A DNA stretch of 64,000 bases. It comes from Parus major (lineage: Eukaryota; Chordata; Aves; Passeriformes; Paridae). The stretch is from NCBI RefSeq assembly GCF_001522545.3, contig NC_031770.1:19967491-20031490 (forward strand), in the 5' to 3' direction. Below are positions 29,501 to 44,500 of this stretch, in pieces. How positions within the stretch are numbered: the first letter of the stretch is position 1; each line of letters starts with the position of its first letter. The translations under genes were made by a program, and so were the position numbers. The notes below the pieces were generated by a model that was not told where the DNA came from, ran no database searches, and saw only the letters and a program-made list of their open reading frames with translations.

Positions 29501-32500
29501 CAGCAAAAAATGTTCAGTAGCTGAGAACATGACTAAGAAACTACTGATTGAACTTGATCTGGAGAGAGGGCAAGTGTCTGAGAAGTCTGTGCAAATGCTG
29601 CATATCTCAGTAGCAGCTGAAATTTTTCTATTGAAGTTATACAATAATAACTAATAGCGACTAGCTAAGGGAAATAGAAACTCATATCAATGGGCCTATT
29701 TTAGGATTCATGTTCCAAGATAGATACTTGTTATTGTCTAGTATCTCTTAATAATGTGGCATCAGGATCATTTACAAAACTCTCATGCATTGCTACATTT
29801 TTAATAAACTGTACCACTCCAAGGGGGAAAATAAAAAGAAGAACAGCTAGGTTGAAAAAAACAGTTAAATGTTTATTAATAATCAAGTAAAAATAGAAAA
29901 TGTTTTGGAAACATATGTAATTATATTTTTACTAGTCTGCCATTACTTGAATTGTCTTCTGATCAGAAAGAAATTGTTAAGAATTAAGTAAGTCCATACA
30001 TAGTGAAACAGATTATGCAAGTGGAACAGCTTCATTAAGAGAATGTGTGTAAAAGCTCTTTGTTAGGAATTTCTGGTGAGATTATGAATAATGGGTAAAT
30101 TCTTGAATGACCAGATTAGAGGGATATAAACTGTATCTGACTGTATTTATCAGTAATAGATAAATATCAGCATAAATAAAGATTGCTTGTCAGGGCAATA
30201 GGATGGAAGATAGCACAGCAAAGGCATACCAAATATACTGGGGGGAATGTGAAATGAATACTCAAATTCATAATTGGAAATAATACAGGAACAGGACAGG
30301 ATTCAGGATGAACCCTTTTTAATACCAGATCAGTAACTTTCTTTTATCAGTTTATTAGTTTCTGTGAAAGTATTTGTGAAGGTACAAGCTCTATGTTAAA
30401 GAGGAGTATAATATAAATAAAAACCTAGAAATGCTCATCAAATGTAGTTTTTCCAAAGAAACATTATCTTGCTTCAAGGATTAAGTCAACCACTGGTTGA
30501 GAAAAATTAAGAGACATTCTTAAGAAGATATGTGCATTTCTTATAGTTTGCAGCTTGCCATTTTCCGAGCTTCTATCTCAGATTAGAACAGACAAATGTC
30601 TCTGTATGTTATTTTTTGTTTCTACTGCTTGTGGTGCATTCATGAGTGCTTCTCACATCCTTGGGTTTTTACTTTCCCCACAGACATGTTAATGTACTCC
30701 CCCTATTTTGCACTTGTTCTGGCTAAGAGTCTGAAGAGGGATAACAAAAAAAATTCCTTTCTTTTGCAGGTTTTTATTTTTCTCCATCTAGCGTCACTGG
30801 CTGTCTGCCATGCCTGTGCCACATAGCTGGTTCTGTGAATCAGATCTGTGATAAACTCACTGGCCAATGTAGTTGCCAAGATGCTTCTGTAACAGGACAG
30901 ACATGTGAACATTGCAAAGAACTTTATTTTGGATTTGACTCTGTCACAGGGAGGTGAGTGTTTCTTTTTTTACCGGTCAATTAAAAACTCCCTGTTACAT
31001 TTTTCCTCATAGCTCAATCAAGGGTTTGGTGACAATGGAAAGATGTGTTCTAGTTAGGTCACTCCTTCTATGAGTTCATGTGTGCACTCTGATTCACATG
31101 TGATACATTACACCATCCCCTTTGCTCCATGAGCCGAAGGAAATATAAATTTTGCCACATATTTAAGTAGTAACAACATGAAAGGTGTATAAGGCTGAGT
31201 TGTAGCAATTTGTTAAATGTTTCCCTATGTTTTCTCAACATCTTCAGTCAGGTACATTGTTTTCTGAGGTATTAAACATTGACTATTAAAATGCAAGTAA
31301 TTTGCCATTCTTACAACTAGTGAATGCTATTGAAGATTTCAGGAAGATTTAGTGGGGGGTGGTGGGGAGGGAAAGGGAAAACTACAGATATCCCTGACTT
31401 CCCAAATTTCTTTTGGTAACAGCAGTACAAATATTTGCTGCATCTTTACTATTAGAAATTTGTTTTTCTGAAGCAGTGTATTATTTTTCAACATTTTGTT
31501 ATGTGCCACAGGGTAAATTGTATTTCTAATGTAGCCTAGAGTCTTTAGATACATTGAAACTATATGGATTCCCTGGATTATAAGGGAAGAACATATCTGT
31601 ATAGAGCACTGTTATTTCAACTATTGCTCTATCTTTTTTTCCCAGGATTATCTTTCTTGCCTAGTCCTCACAATCTCAATTTCCTCATAAAATATTGTCC
31701 AGAAAAAATGCACAGCTCTTATGCTATTATCTTTTGATTCAGATTCATTCAGATGTTGTTAAATTTTTTTTTGTTTGGTCTTTTTGCCTTTTAAACAACC
31801 AAACCCAGCTACCACAGCCAAAAGCAAAATCTGTACAATGTTCCCCTCCCTCTGCTTCTCTCCCCTAGCTAGTGTGGGGCAGACATGCTTTTAGGCAGTG
31901 ATTAGCAGTGTCATCCTGCATATATTTGACATTATTCTGCAGATTTTTCACTTTAACTTTTATGTTACTGTCACTCATTAGGAGATTTTTAAAATTATTT
32001 TTTACTGTTTTGGGTCACAGAGGCAACGGCTAATAGCCATAAAGCAATCTGTAGGAATAAGGACTTCCTATTTTGACTTATTGTCATTTCTAATGGTGAG
32101 AAATAAAGTCTGTGTAATATTAAAGTTCCCTTTGAAATATGTTTTCCTTATTATTAATGATACTTTTTTTTTTTTTTTAGTTACTTGGAATAGATTCTCC
32201 CCTTGCCCCTCAGTTTTAGCACATTTGTGCTAAGCAGTAGGTTTTCTGAGCTAGATACTGGCTTTCAAATACCTGCATTTGAACCTGTCTTTTGAAATTT
32301 GAAGCATAGAAATATAAATTATCTAGATCTAGACTTTGTTGTAAAGATAGAAAGTTTTTACAGTTCTGGAATTTGAATCTGGGTTGGTCTTAATGCCTTA
32401 ATACTAGTTAATCCTCATGGCAGTATTGAAGACTACTCTGTTCATACATTAACATGATTATTAACATGTGTTGCATTTTCTTGGCTCCCTTTTCATTGTT

Positions 32501-35500
32501 GTTTTCTTGGGCGATGTACCTCTGCTCCTCAGGCAGAAACTTCTATCCACTGAAAATGATAATGCAGGTCTTTATTTGTTAATCTATTTTATTCCATTTC
32601 TTCAACTGTTAATATCTTCATAAAAAAAGTAATATGATTTTTCTTTCTCCATAAAGTTGCCAGGTCATTTAAGCCATCCTTGCTCAAGTGTCTTTTAAGG
32701 ACAGAAAAGGATGTGAGCTACCTGTAGGGGCAAAGACATATCTGTCTTTGCACAGTAGCACAAAAGAAGCAGAAGTTGTGATACACAGAGATTGTGAGGT
32801 TTTAAAATTCTCCCACTCTGAATGTATATGTGAGCTGATTTATTTTGTGGTATTTTTGAGATAAAACAGGACCTCCATATTCTTTAGTGCATTTCAGGTT
32901 ATGAAGCATGAAAAATTTCTTGGCAATTAATGAATTAGAAATACTGAGTGTTTGCAGCAGTCTGAGTAGATCTGTAATGGTTGTGAGCATCTGTACACAT
33001 TTGAAATGCTTTACCTCTGTATTGCTTACTATAATGAACTGGTCAATGAACATCACAAATTGTTTATCTATTTATATATATATCTTGACAGATTACTGTT
33101 TATGAAATCCATTTAGCAAGTGAGGTTTTCCCATAAGGATGAAAAATGAAGATTTTAAACAGATTGCTGGAGAGGCTCTAACTGCACCTAGAGAGTCAAT
33201 GTAATAAAGGTTTCTCTATATTAATATTACAAAACCCATTTATCCTCAGAAAATCAATATCACAATTCATCTTGGCATGACATTTCTCTTTCCATGTTTT
33301 AAAAGTCTGTTTTCCTTGATTATATATAATTCTGTTTTAATAAAACTCAAATACATTTCTCTCATAGTACCTCGAAAAAAGTAGCATTTGACAAGAATAC
33401 GGCAAATATTTTTCACATGATTGAAAGGTACTTATCTTTTAAAAGAATTGGATATTTTTTTTGAAAATTCTTAATTGACTGAATCCTTAATCCTGACTGA
33501 AAAGCATGAACTATGCTTAATAACAAATCCAGTTCTAGTTTTTTGCAGTTTAAGAACATGATGCATTTGATTACACAGAACTAATGTGTAATCCCATGGA
33601 GCAGAATATGGTGAAATATCTGCTGTCATTTGCAGGATCAGGAGCCTCATTCAGTATAGGTGAAGGTAGGGAGCCTACATTTTTCCTAGAAGAAAAATGC
33701 AACAAGAAAGCAGCAGCCCCACCCTGCCAGGCTGAGAACTGTTGCTGTTAATGTATGGGTATGGAGTTTGATTGTCATGTGTGAATGATAAGAGGTGCAA
33801 AACTCTACAGGAACAATAAGAGAAGCTCATCTTTCTCTGTTTACCTATCAAGAAACTTTTGTTAACATCCCCCTTCTATTAAATAATCAGCATGTAATGA
33901 AATTATGGAATAATAATAAAATACTGTCTTACTGAGAATTTTTTTGTTTTTGTAACTAAACTGGGTTTTTAGTTAAAACACTCTAAACAAAACCTCTGTT
34001 TAAAGGGGGATTTGGATGTACTGTCTATAGATGAAAGGACTTTTGAAAAAATTGCCCTTTACTCTTGACTGTAAACGAGAGCAAACTACAATATAGTGGT
34101 TTCCAAGAGAGAATGTATTTTATTTATTCTCAAAAGAATATTAGTCTATAAAACAAATTTGCAGCTTATTTTGCAGCTTTAGCTTTTATCAGCCTTTTTA
34201 AGGGTGTTGAATGATTCCTCAGGAGATCACACAGCACGAGCTGCTGTGGAGTTAAGGAACTCTAATACAGAGAGCTCTGCGATAGGCAGAAAATGTATGT
34301 GAAGAGTTTCTTTAAGCTTGTTTAAAAATCTCTCACATTTAATGCTTATTTCACTGATTATTGACCTGAATTTTAGTGTCCTAATGTGAAAACAGTTCCC
34401 ACCTTCCCCTCCTCTCTCCCTTGCCTTAAAAGCTGATGCCTAAAATATAATTGAACTCCCTTTTTTTTTCCTGCTTTCATGAAGATAGTAGGAGATACAG
34501 ACCAAGGTGTGATGGTGGTGACTGGGAAGATGGCAAAGTAACTTGTATAAAGGCACCACCACGTGTTTCCTTGGGTCTGCTGAAGCTGGCCAAGGAAAGA
34601 TCAGCCAAATATAAATTGACTCTTTAATCTTAGGGTTAGCAGAATAAAGGGGACATAGGATGACTGCCTTGGACTTCTCTAGTGTCTTCTTTTTGCTGCT
34701 TTGTCACCTTGGGACCTGGAATCTGGAGTAATTTAAAATTCCCTTGAGGCTGATGTTGCTTATGCCTGAGAATTTGAGTTTTCCAGTTCAGGACAAGGGG
34801 AGGGAAGTGCAGAGTTTCCAGTGTGTTTTAGCTGAAATGTACCTTCCCACCTGTTTCCCAGACTATGGTTTTTCAGAGCTCTTCTAGTCTGCAACGATTG
34901 AAATACAGTGAGATTAGAATCTAAAGTATGAAGTTTTATTGACTTTGTTATGAGTAATAATGGCAGTCAGTATTGCAAGGGGTAGCATAACAGTATTTGT
35001 AGTCATTTGGTTTGCTTAATTTCTGATGTTTCGATTTCAAACTCTTTGAGTTTTTGTACAATCTGACATCGGTATCTGTGCTATAAATGAGTGTCAGTGG
35101 GGAAACAGTGTATCAGGTGAAGGGTGAGTTGATCACAAGAGAGGTTTCACATGCAAAAGCCAAAGCATAAATTAATCCTGAAAGTATTCTACTGCTGCCA
35201 GAGAAATTTACAGAAGGAAGTGTGGCATTTGTGTGATACCAGTGCTTTTAAATTTTTTGTTCTTTTAATTTAAAAATAATTTACTTGCACATTTAATTAA
35301 TTATTCACTGTAGTTATTTCAAATTTTATGCTTCAGAAAAAAATTGAGAAAAAACCAGAAATTGTGATTTCTGTTATAATATTAGTATTTCTGCTGTTTT
35401 GTTTCCTGTCACTGTTTTAATCTGGGGGGTTTTTTCTCCCAGTTTTGGTGACCATTCATTCTTTATTCACAGCTTGTTATTTTTTTCAACCTTAAGATGC

Positions 35501-38500
35501 CTTTGTGGGCAAGAAATTATTAATTGGTTTATTTTTTTCCAACTGAAGCCCAGTTTTCCCTGAGGTAGAAGGTTGCCTATTTTTTTTCAGAAACCTCTTC
35601 AGCTGGTTTCACACATAACACTGAACTCTGCAGCTCTCAAGAAAGGTTGTATAAGTAAGGATACAGGATTGAGTGCATAATGTGGTTATTACCAAACATC
35701 ATTATCCAGGCTGTGGATGGATCAATATATATAAAAGTTCTTAAATTCTAAGCCAAGTATGGAAGTAGAGTTTGATATAAATTAGAATATTATTTTGGCA
35801 GTGAAATATTTATTTTTATAGTGGGCACCTTTTTTGTAAGTTTTTTTAATCAGACTAATAGATTTTCTGCTCTGTTTCAGACTACTGAACTGTTTATGAT
35901 GTTTTAATTATGTTGCCCAAGAATCTTTTAAACAAAACCCTACTGTGCTTTACTGAAGTGTTGATGTGTGTTGATGACTTCCTTGATTTGTTTTTGTTTA
36001 TAGATGTCAGCACTGTAATTGTCATCCTGCAGGAGCCATTAGTGGGACTTGTCATCTCGTTACTGGACAGTGTGTTTGTAAACAATTTGTAACTGGCTTG
36101 AAATGTGACAACTGTGTTCCCGATGCCAGTAATTTGGATGTCCACAACCTCTTTGGCTGCAGTAAAAGTAAGTGGGTGTTACGTCTTAAAAGCATGCCTT
36201 TCAAATTAAAGTTTTTAACTCATTTAGTGGGTATTGAATTAGGTCAGCGGTAATAAAACCGGGGTTTATTCCCTCCCCACCCCCAAATACAGGGTCACTG
36301 ACGTTCAGGTGATTTTCTAGGGAGATGTATAGAATCCTTTGTGTCATACACATCTTAGGCTTGTAGTTTAACCCAGGGAAGAAGTGACAACCTGTACTTC
36401 CGTTGCACATTTTCTTTGTGGTGACCAATCCAGAGTTCACCTTGTAGTCACATGAATGCAGCAGAATTTGTACCACTTGCAGCATAGCCCCCTTTCCTGC
36501 CACTGACAGGAGGCAGGACACCTGCCTTCAGAAGGTCTGTTGAAAACCTACTCCTGGTGATTAATTCCAAATATTTTCCTCATTTCATCAGTGCTATGTA
36601 GTTTTGCTTTTGTCCTCCTGGGGCGCTTTTTCAGTCAGTTTGGGAAAATACGTGATGTGATGTAACAAAGCATCATAAATTGACATGTGTGAGGTGGGGC
36701 CAATGCTATATTGAAGATCAGATCATAAGTTGTAATGAAATAAGTTGCAGTGGAACATCTGGATATGAACATCACCAGCACACAATCTCCAAGCTGGCAA
36801 GGTTTTTAAAGAAGAAAAGTCAAAAATAAATGTCATAAGAAAACTGAGTACTGAAGTTGATTTTGGGTCAACGTTCAAACATGTGTTTTGAGGGCATCAT
36901 GCTATGCAATGCCAAGCCACGTGGGAAGGAGCTCAGCTCACTGTAGAAAAGCTGTGTTGCATTTTGGTGGCACACCTCATTGCCATACACAGTTAACAGT
37001 CCAGTCTTGGAAGTCCTGTAAGCAATGAGTGAGGAGCTCTGCAAATGCTAACTGGACATTTCTGTCAGCAGGTCTAATTAATAATGGCCACACTGGTCAT
37101 ACTGTGACAGTTACCTCAGGTAGCCATGTGTAATGCAGCAACAGGGTAAGACATTCCCAGGTTATCTCTGGAATATGTTTCTGGATCTTCCTTCAACAAA
37201 ATATTTCTTTGTGTGTTCTGCATTGGTATTTATAGGATACTCATAACTGTGATATGTGAAAACCATAAATTTGCAAACAGAGATGTAAATGCACAAAGTG
37301 TTTAAAGGTAGAGACAGCTCTCATTTGATGTCAGTTTGTATTTCCTTGTGAATTATTTTAAATTTCAAATAATATGCATTGTAGAATGCACAGCATTATA
37401 AATGGATATCATAAAGAGGCTAATTTGTTTTCAAAGACTATTTTTTTTAGCTTTCCTCAAAGTTTGGAAGTGTTTAAATAGTTTTGCTTAATTTTTCTTC
37501 ATACTCTTCAGTAGAAAGCACAGTATCTATTCATTGTTCAGGCAGTTGATTGGCTTGTTGTTTCTTTAAAAAATGTAAGATGTTTCAACCAAATGTGTAA
37601 TAATAATAATACATGGCACTTTTATGATGCTGTTCATCTTCAAAGTGCTTTACAAACATAAGCCAACCCACTCATTTGTGTTGGGATACACTTTGGATAA
37701 AGGTCAATAGCAATTCAGCTATAAAATTGATTAATAACAGTATGACATAGAGAAATAATATAATAGATTTTAGTTAGATAAAAGAACATCAGACAGTATT
37801 CTAAATGACAAGCGGAGTCCTCTTCTGGACATAGAGGATATAGCAATTGAAGTCTTTTGGTTATTCATACCAAAAGATTTGAACTTGTTTCACACATATG
37901 GAGCTTTGCCTGGCTTGGTGTTTATTTATAACAGTGTTTGTGGTTATTTTCATTGCAGAAGAGTATTTTGTTGACACATTCATTACTGGTTATGAGTCTT
38001 TGCCAAGGAAAGCAAATGCAAGTTGCTGTCACTGTCCAAATAGTGTTCTTTAAGCAAAAGACCTTCTTCCTTAGCAATTTTTCTACATAAAAGTATCTTA
38101 GATGATGTACAAAAATGTGCAATAAAGTATTTTGCTTACATATTTAAAATTCAAACCAGCAAACCTATGAAAGCAATATGCAATAGTGTGAGACTGCCAG
38201 TGGAGAATGAAGGTAATGCTGGTAAATTGCTGTGATTAATCAGGTCTTGTATGTATGTGTTACATGGAGAGAAATTCTTTCAAATGCCAAATGGATTTGG
38301 GAGCACTTGTTTCCTCTGATTCTCACACTTTACTCCTGTAGGCACTTTAGTGTACATTCACTTCCTAAGTAAGATGAACTCAAAAGCTCCAGACTGGCAG
38401 CAAAACAACCTATGCATTATAAGGGGAGATGATGATTGTGTTTAGTTCAATCCAGTGAATTCTAGAAATATTTTGCACTATTTCTTGGCTGAGAAGCTGC

Positions 38501-41500
38501 TGTAGAAGAATGGCTTTTTATTATCTTACTCTAAATAAAAAGGTTTCACTTTAAAATCACTTTCTAGATTTGTATTAAAAACCTATATATAGTGTGGCCC
38601 ACTGATTTTGGCATAAGTCTCTACAGCTATCACTTGTGGGGCTTGAGGTTTTCATGACATTTTATGTCTGCAACTTCATTTTTTGCTTCTTGTCTCCTGT
38701 TAGCTTGTCTGAACCGATTTTAGTAATTAATTTTTGGTGATACTAAGCAAATATCCACATAATGAAGACAATAGTTTATAAAAAAGAAGAGAATAAAATC
38801 CATGCTTCTAATCTTGATGTTCTCCTATCATACTTAATACTCCCCTACTTAATAGTAGGGGAGGAAAGTTAGTTGGGTGGTTCTGGTAAGCTCCTGGTAG
38901 TTTATTCCATATGCTGATTTCTGTGCTTCCCTGGGCTATTCTCATTCCTTGAGCAGAATGTTTTCCTCAAGATCCACACTCCTTTGGTGAAGAGGATGGG
39001 AAAATGGCACAGTCTGCCTTTGATAGCAGTTACTATCTGCCAAAACAGACGTGTCTTTTTCTGTGCTAATGTACGGTGTAAGGTGGGACAGAGAGCAGGG
39101 CTTTCCTCAGTGTAGCTGGATTACTGGAGGTCCTACAGCAAGCTGTGGACTCATGCTTTGACCTTAATAATACCATAAATATAGAATCATGGAATCATCT
39201 AGGTTGGAAAGGACCTTTGAGATAATCAAGTCCACCCATCAAAATGTGTGTTTATGTAAATGTGTATATATAAAATTTAGTTTCTGAGTGTTAGCTATTA
39301 TATTGGTAAGGGCCATGATAACACATTTAGATTACAAAAGAGACATAGGAGGGATTTTGAATGCTTTTTTTTTAAATGTGAGGCATTTGGCTTTTGAACT
39401 TTAGGTTTGGTTTTTTTTTTATTGATACTACTCCAATTAAGTAGCGCATTTTTCCAAGTTAATGGAGGGGTAGCAGAGTTGTATTTTGTCAAATGAGCAT
39501 GTCAAGCTGATTTCTTAAAATGTTAGCTTTACTCACATGGGTTTCAATTTCATTGGAAACAAATGGAAGTTAATTGACTAAACAAACTTTAAAATTTTGC
39601 CCTTTTATGTTTTTGTGATTTTATTATATTAAGTAAACTTACTTTAACACTTCATTAAAATCTGGCCTTAGTTGGTCTTTTCATTTGTATTTTTCTAGAG
39701 GAAGTTATGCCTGGTCTATGCTAGAATGGAATGAATCCTTGGAAAAAATAAATCCTAATTGAACTAGAAACTTCAATAAAGTGACTATATAAATAGGTTG
39801 TCATTTTATAAAGGTCTTGAAATACATTTAAAATAAACTCACCTGTTTGGAAAACACTTTTTTTTTTTTTTTATTTATTATTTTATTGTGGGGTGGAAAG
39901 CGAGATTAAGTTCATTCATAATTTGTTTAAATATATACACTTTTTTCATGGATAAGGAGCATATGGATGGATTGGTTTAGTCTGTTAGTGTCTTGCCCTG
40001 ATGACTGTGCATTTACTCAAAATGTTTTTAGGGTGAAGAATGCTTAGCAGTTTCTTTGCAATTTTTTTTATATTTGGGTGATTATTGATTACCTTAATTT
40101 TTACATCCTCAGTTTTTGTGTATGTTTCAGCTCCTTTCCAGCAACCTCCTCCTACAGGAGAAGTTCTCAATTCCTCTGTTATCAATCTTTCATGGAGTTC
40201 CCCTGACTCTCCAAATTCTAACAAGCTTATTTACCAGCTGTATAGGGATGAGGAAGAAATTTATACAACTGAAGACTACCATCCTTACAGTAAGTAAGGT
40301 GATATCAAAGATTTTGTATTTGTGCATGTGTATATATCTGTATGTGTGGTGTTTCTTAGGTTTTTCTCATTCCTGTCATTATCATTCTTGGTGATTTTGA
40401 ATATATTATCCTATTTCCCTTTAATGAGTTACTGTTCTGTGTTATTAATTTTGCTTGAAAGGAACGAATACCCTAGTCCAAAATCTGGCAAATTGAATCA
40501 CCCCAAATGACTGATAAGTATTTAACTTTTTAATCTGAAAAACTTTAATATTAACTTACCAAAAGCATTTATTGAAAAATACACAAATGCCAAAACCTAA
40601 GAGCCAAAGTCACAGATAAAGAATTAGGGTGAACAGAAGAGACCATAATGTGCTTAAACTTCTTTTTTTCATATTCTTGATTTTAAACTGTTAACAGATA
40701 GGAAAGCTTTTTGTAGCCTCTAACTTTTAGCACCTTCTGTTATGCTATCAGTGTAGCTCCTGATTTGTCTTTAGCAGCACCACTTCTCTCATGTTGAGGC
40801 TTGCCAAGGGATCCTCAGAAGGCACTCCTAAAGGATTCAACACTCTGCCTAAGCTGGAAAGGCCATTTTGTGCTAATATTGATCCACTTATCAAAGAAAA
40901 GGAGATGGATTTGGATACTGTTTGTATGTATATGTGGCACACAAGTGGTTTTTTTAAGAGGACGGGTATGGTTTTATGCCGCTGAGGTTTGACCTCTGTT
41001 CTAGGACCTTCTTCAGTTTGTTGCAGTTTCTTATCAATGCAGCATTAATGTTTTTCAGAAGTTGAGTCTCTCTAATAGTTGGTGTGTACCCTGGAGGGAA
41101 GGGAAAAAAAAAAAAAGCTATTTTTCAATGGAAGCCCAGATCCTTTGGAATGCATCTCACATTTCTACATTTTGGTTCACACTGCAGTGTTACAGTTCAT
41201 TAATATGTGGCTTATGTAGTGAATTTGGGCACTCTGCAGTACCCCATGGTTTGTGACCCCATGTAAGCATGAGATTAACTGATTGAGAGAAAGAAACATT
41301 AAAAAAATTTAGAGAACTAATAGAGACCATTCCAAGTTCTTAATTTGGTTTAAAGGCCTAACTTTAGTAAAAATATTAATTAATTTCAAAAGAAAAGTAA
41401 TGATATTTCATTGTTATAAATCTATTTATTAATGTACTTGAAAAAGTGCATTGTTGAGGATGTTTTTTCATTATTCTACCTACATACTTTGTAGAAAGCA

Positions 41501-44500
41501 AAAAAATTCTGGATGTATTTAACTGGATAATGAGACATTAACATGTTTCTATTTAACAGAACATTATCTTCTTAAAAACATAGATTTGGTTTAAAAAGTA
41601 TTTTTTGATATGAAATAATTTGCTGGTGTTTGGATATCGAAAATTGTTAATGGTGACAGAATATTTTCCTACTTTCCTATTTTCCACTTTTCCTAGTTAT
41701 TTTTTTCTTAGTATAGATTGGAATTTGTAGTGCTTATGAGCTGAGAGTACAACTGGATTAGCATTATCTTATGGCTAAAAGAGAGTTTTATAGAAACATT
41801 GAACTTCCCAAGGAAGGCTAAGAATAATATTGCAGAATGCCTGATTAAAACAGTATTTTCTTAACTGCTTTGGAAAACCTCAGCCTCAGGTTTCCCAGAA
41901 CGGTCTTTGTCTTGAGTATAAAATTAACTGCTTGTTCTAAAATGTGAAAAAACCCAAAGTTACTAAAAATTCTAACTCTGAAATCAATTTTTTTTTCTAA
42001 TTACTTATAAATGTAACTAAATACGAAATCATAAACTTGTTAAGGATGGAAAAGACCTCTAAGATCATTGAGTCAAATGATTAACCCAGCACTGCCATGT
42101 CACCTCTAAGCCATGTCACCTCTAAGCCATGTCATTAAGTGTTACATCTTTTTTGAACACTCCCAAACATCTTGAATCTACCACACTGCCAGACAGCTCA
42201 TTCCAAAGCCTGACTACCCTTTCCATGAAGAAATCTTTCTTAATATCTAATCTCCTAATACCAAATTCCCAACCTCCTCTAGCACAGTCTGAGATAATTT
42301 CCTCTTATCCTGTTACTTGAGAGAAGAACCTGACCCTCAGGCTGCAGACTCCTTTCAGGAAGTTGTAGAGTGAAAAGGTCTCCCCTGAGCTTCCTCCAGA
42401 CCAAACAATCCCAACTCCCTCAGCAGTTCTTCATAGGACTTGTGCTCCAGCCTCTCCACCAGCTCTGTTGTCCTTCTCTGGACATGCTCCAGCACCTCAA
42501 TGTCTCTCTTGTAGTGGGGGCCCAGAACCGAACACAGGATTTGAGGTGGGGCCACACCAGGGCCAGGTGCAGGGGCAGAACCTGCTGCATCTTCTGCCTG
42601 CTCACTACTGACACACGAGGAGGTCTCAGGAGCTATTGTTGAGCTGGCAGAGTTGTTCCCTGGCCCTGCATGAAGTACCATGGTTTGCAAGGCCTGAGGA
42701 TGACATAATGTGGTCTCATTATCGCTGGACTACAGTGATAATGTTGTGATTGCTGTAAGGAGTTGAAGTGCTGTAAGCAATTACTGGGCTGACTCTGCTG
42801 CTTTTGTGCTACAATGTCAAAGGTTGAATATCGAGCAATACTCAGAGTTTTGTGGTCCTCTTTAAGTTGTTCTCAGGGCTGGCTTGCCAGTGTGGATGTG
42901 CAGAGAGAACGCAGAAATATCTTCATCTACCTTATTTGCTTTGCAAAAGTTTATGAGTATCTGTGCTCTGACACATAATATATTACTCAATGTTAACTAT
43001 TCCTTAAGGCAAAAGAATATATGGTGTTATGGTTGCACACAAATTCATACTGTGCTGTGATGACTAAGATGTGTAACTGCTTCTGGGATATGCGCAGGAG
43101 CTATTAATGGCCCTTGGTACTAAAAAGCTGCTAAAAAGCCTTACTAACTAAAACTAATGGAAAGTGGGGGTCAGGAAGGTAATTATAAACTTTGTATATA
43201 CCTTTTTAATAGTTATCTGCACTTTTGTGTCACTTCTTATCCAAGATCAAATGCTTTTCAAATGAGGTAATTAAGCGTTGTTGTAGAAATGAGGAAATGA
43301 AAGCATACAAAATTGTAATATTTGGTCTTATGCCATCAAATTAATCAAAAACTGAGGTCTGAAAGTTTGCACAATGGTTTGGGGTTTTTTTTCCTAAATT
43401 ATATTCTCTAATATTGATGCTGATTTACATTTGAAATACTTATTTTGAAGAAAAAGAGGAATGAGAAGATAACTGTATTAATCTTCTTCATGATTAAAAC
43501 AGAAACTAGAAGTTCAGTGGAAAAATAATTTCTCTAATGATGCAGTGGAAGGTAATAAAGATAATAAATAAATAAATAAAGATAATAAAGGATAAAGGGG
43601 GCCTTTTTTTTCCTGTGCTAAAAAAATCTGAGAAGTTTCAATGTTTATAATGTAAACAGGCATAAATATGTCTTGGATTAGAGCTGAATAGACTTCAGGT
43701 ATAGAAATTGAGATTATTTTTAATGTCCTAGACTGATGGAATTTTATTCTCATCTGTTTGTTTCAGGTGTTCAGATGTTCACTGATACCATGTTAGCTCC
43801 ATATACCTTCTACTCCTATTACATCCAAGCCAGCAATGTTCATGGTTATACAAGAAGCGACTCAGTGACATACAGAACAAAATCTGGGACACCTATAGGG
43901 AGCTTGGATTTAAATCCTGTCTTTCCTGTTAGTCACCACTCTGTTTTACTTTACTGGACAAGTGTCTCCAATGACTCTGGGCCCATAGAGAAATACATTT
44001 TGACTTGTGTTGACTCGGTTGATCTGCAGCCTTGTGGTCAGTATGAAGGATTAAAGACTTCAGCAATTATTTGGAATCTCATTCCATTTACAAAGTATGT
44101 TTTTTCTGTGCAAGCTTGTACTAGTGGAGGCTGCTTAAAGAGCCAGCCAGTAATCGTAGTTACTGCACAGGCTCCTCCAGAAGGGCTACACCCACCGACT
44201 GTAGAAACCATCAGCTCTACAGAACTGGCTGTGGAATGGTCACCACCTGAGAAACCAAATGGTAGGATATATGTGTTTACTTTTGCCAATCAAAGTCTTT
44301 GCAAGGGAAAGGCAGAATTTCCTCAAATCTCATTAGAATATCCTTGTTCATGTGCCATACACTGAGAAATGAAGTAAAGCATTTTCCTAATTTTCCCATT
44401 TACCATTAAGTGTATCCTCAGAGTCTGTGTTTTACTCTTCTGGAGTCCAGAAATCCATTGACTGTTGGGTCCAGGATTTAGCACTTAGTGGCATCTGCTG

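Larger units (their letters stand above)
36168..40130 (+). other. USH2A: USH2A intron 15
   Basis: A 3,963-bp intron. It contains a possible ancient SINE fragment at 37597-37690, a CR1 3' end at 39181-39238 and a 15-T run at 39858-39872. Confidence 0.93.
40290..43766 (+). other. USH2A: USH2A intron 16
   Basis: A 3,477-bp intron. It contains the best-preserved CR1 fragment of the window (42025-42588, minus strand) and an AATA-type simple repeat near 43552-43590. Confidence 0.93.
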
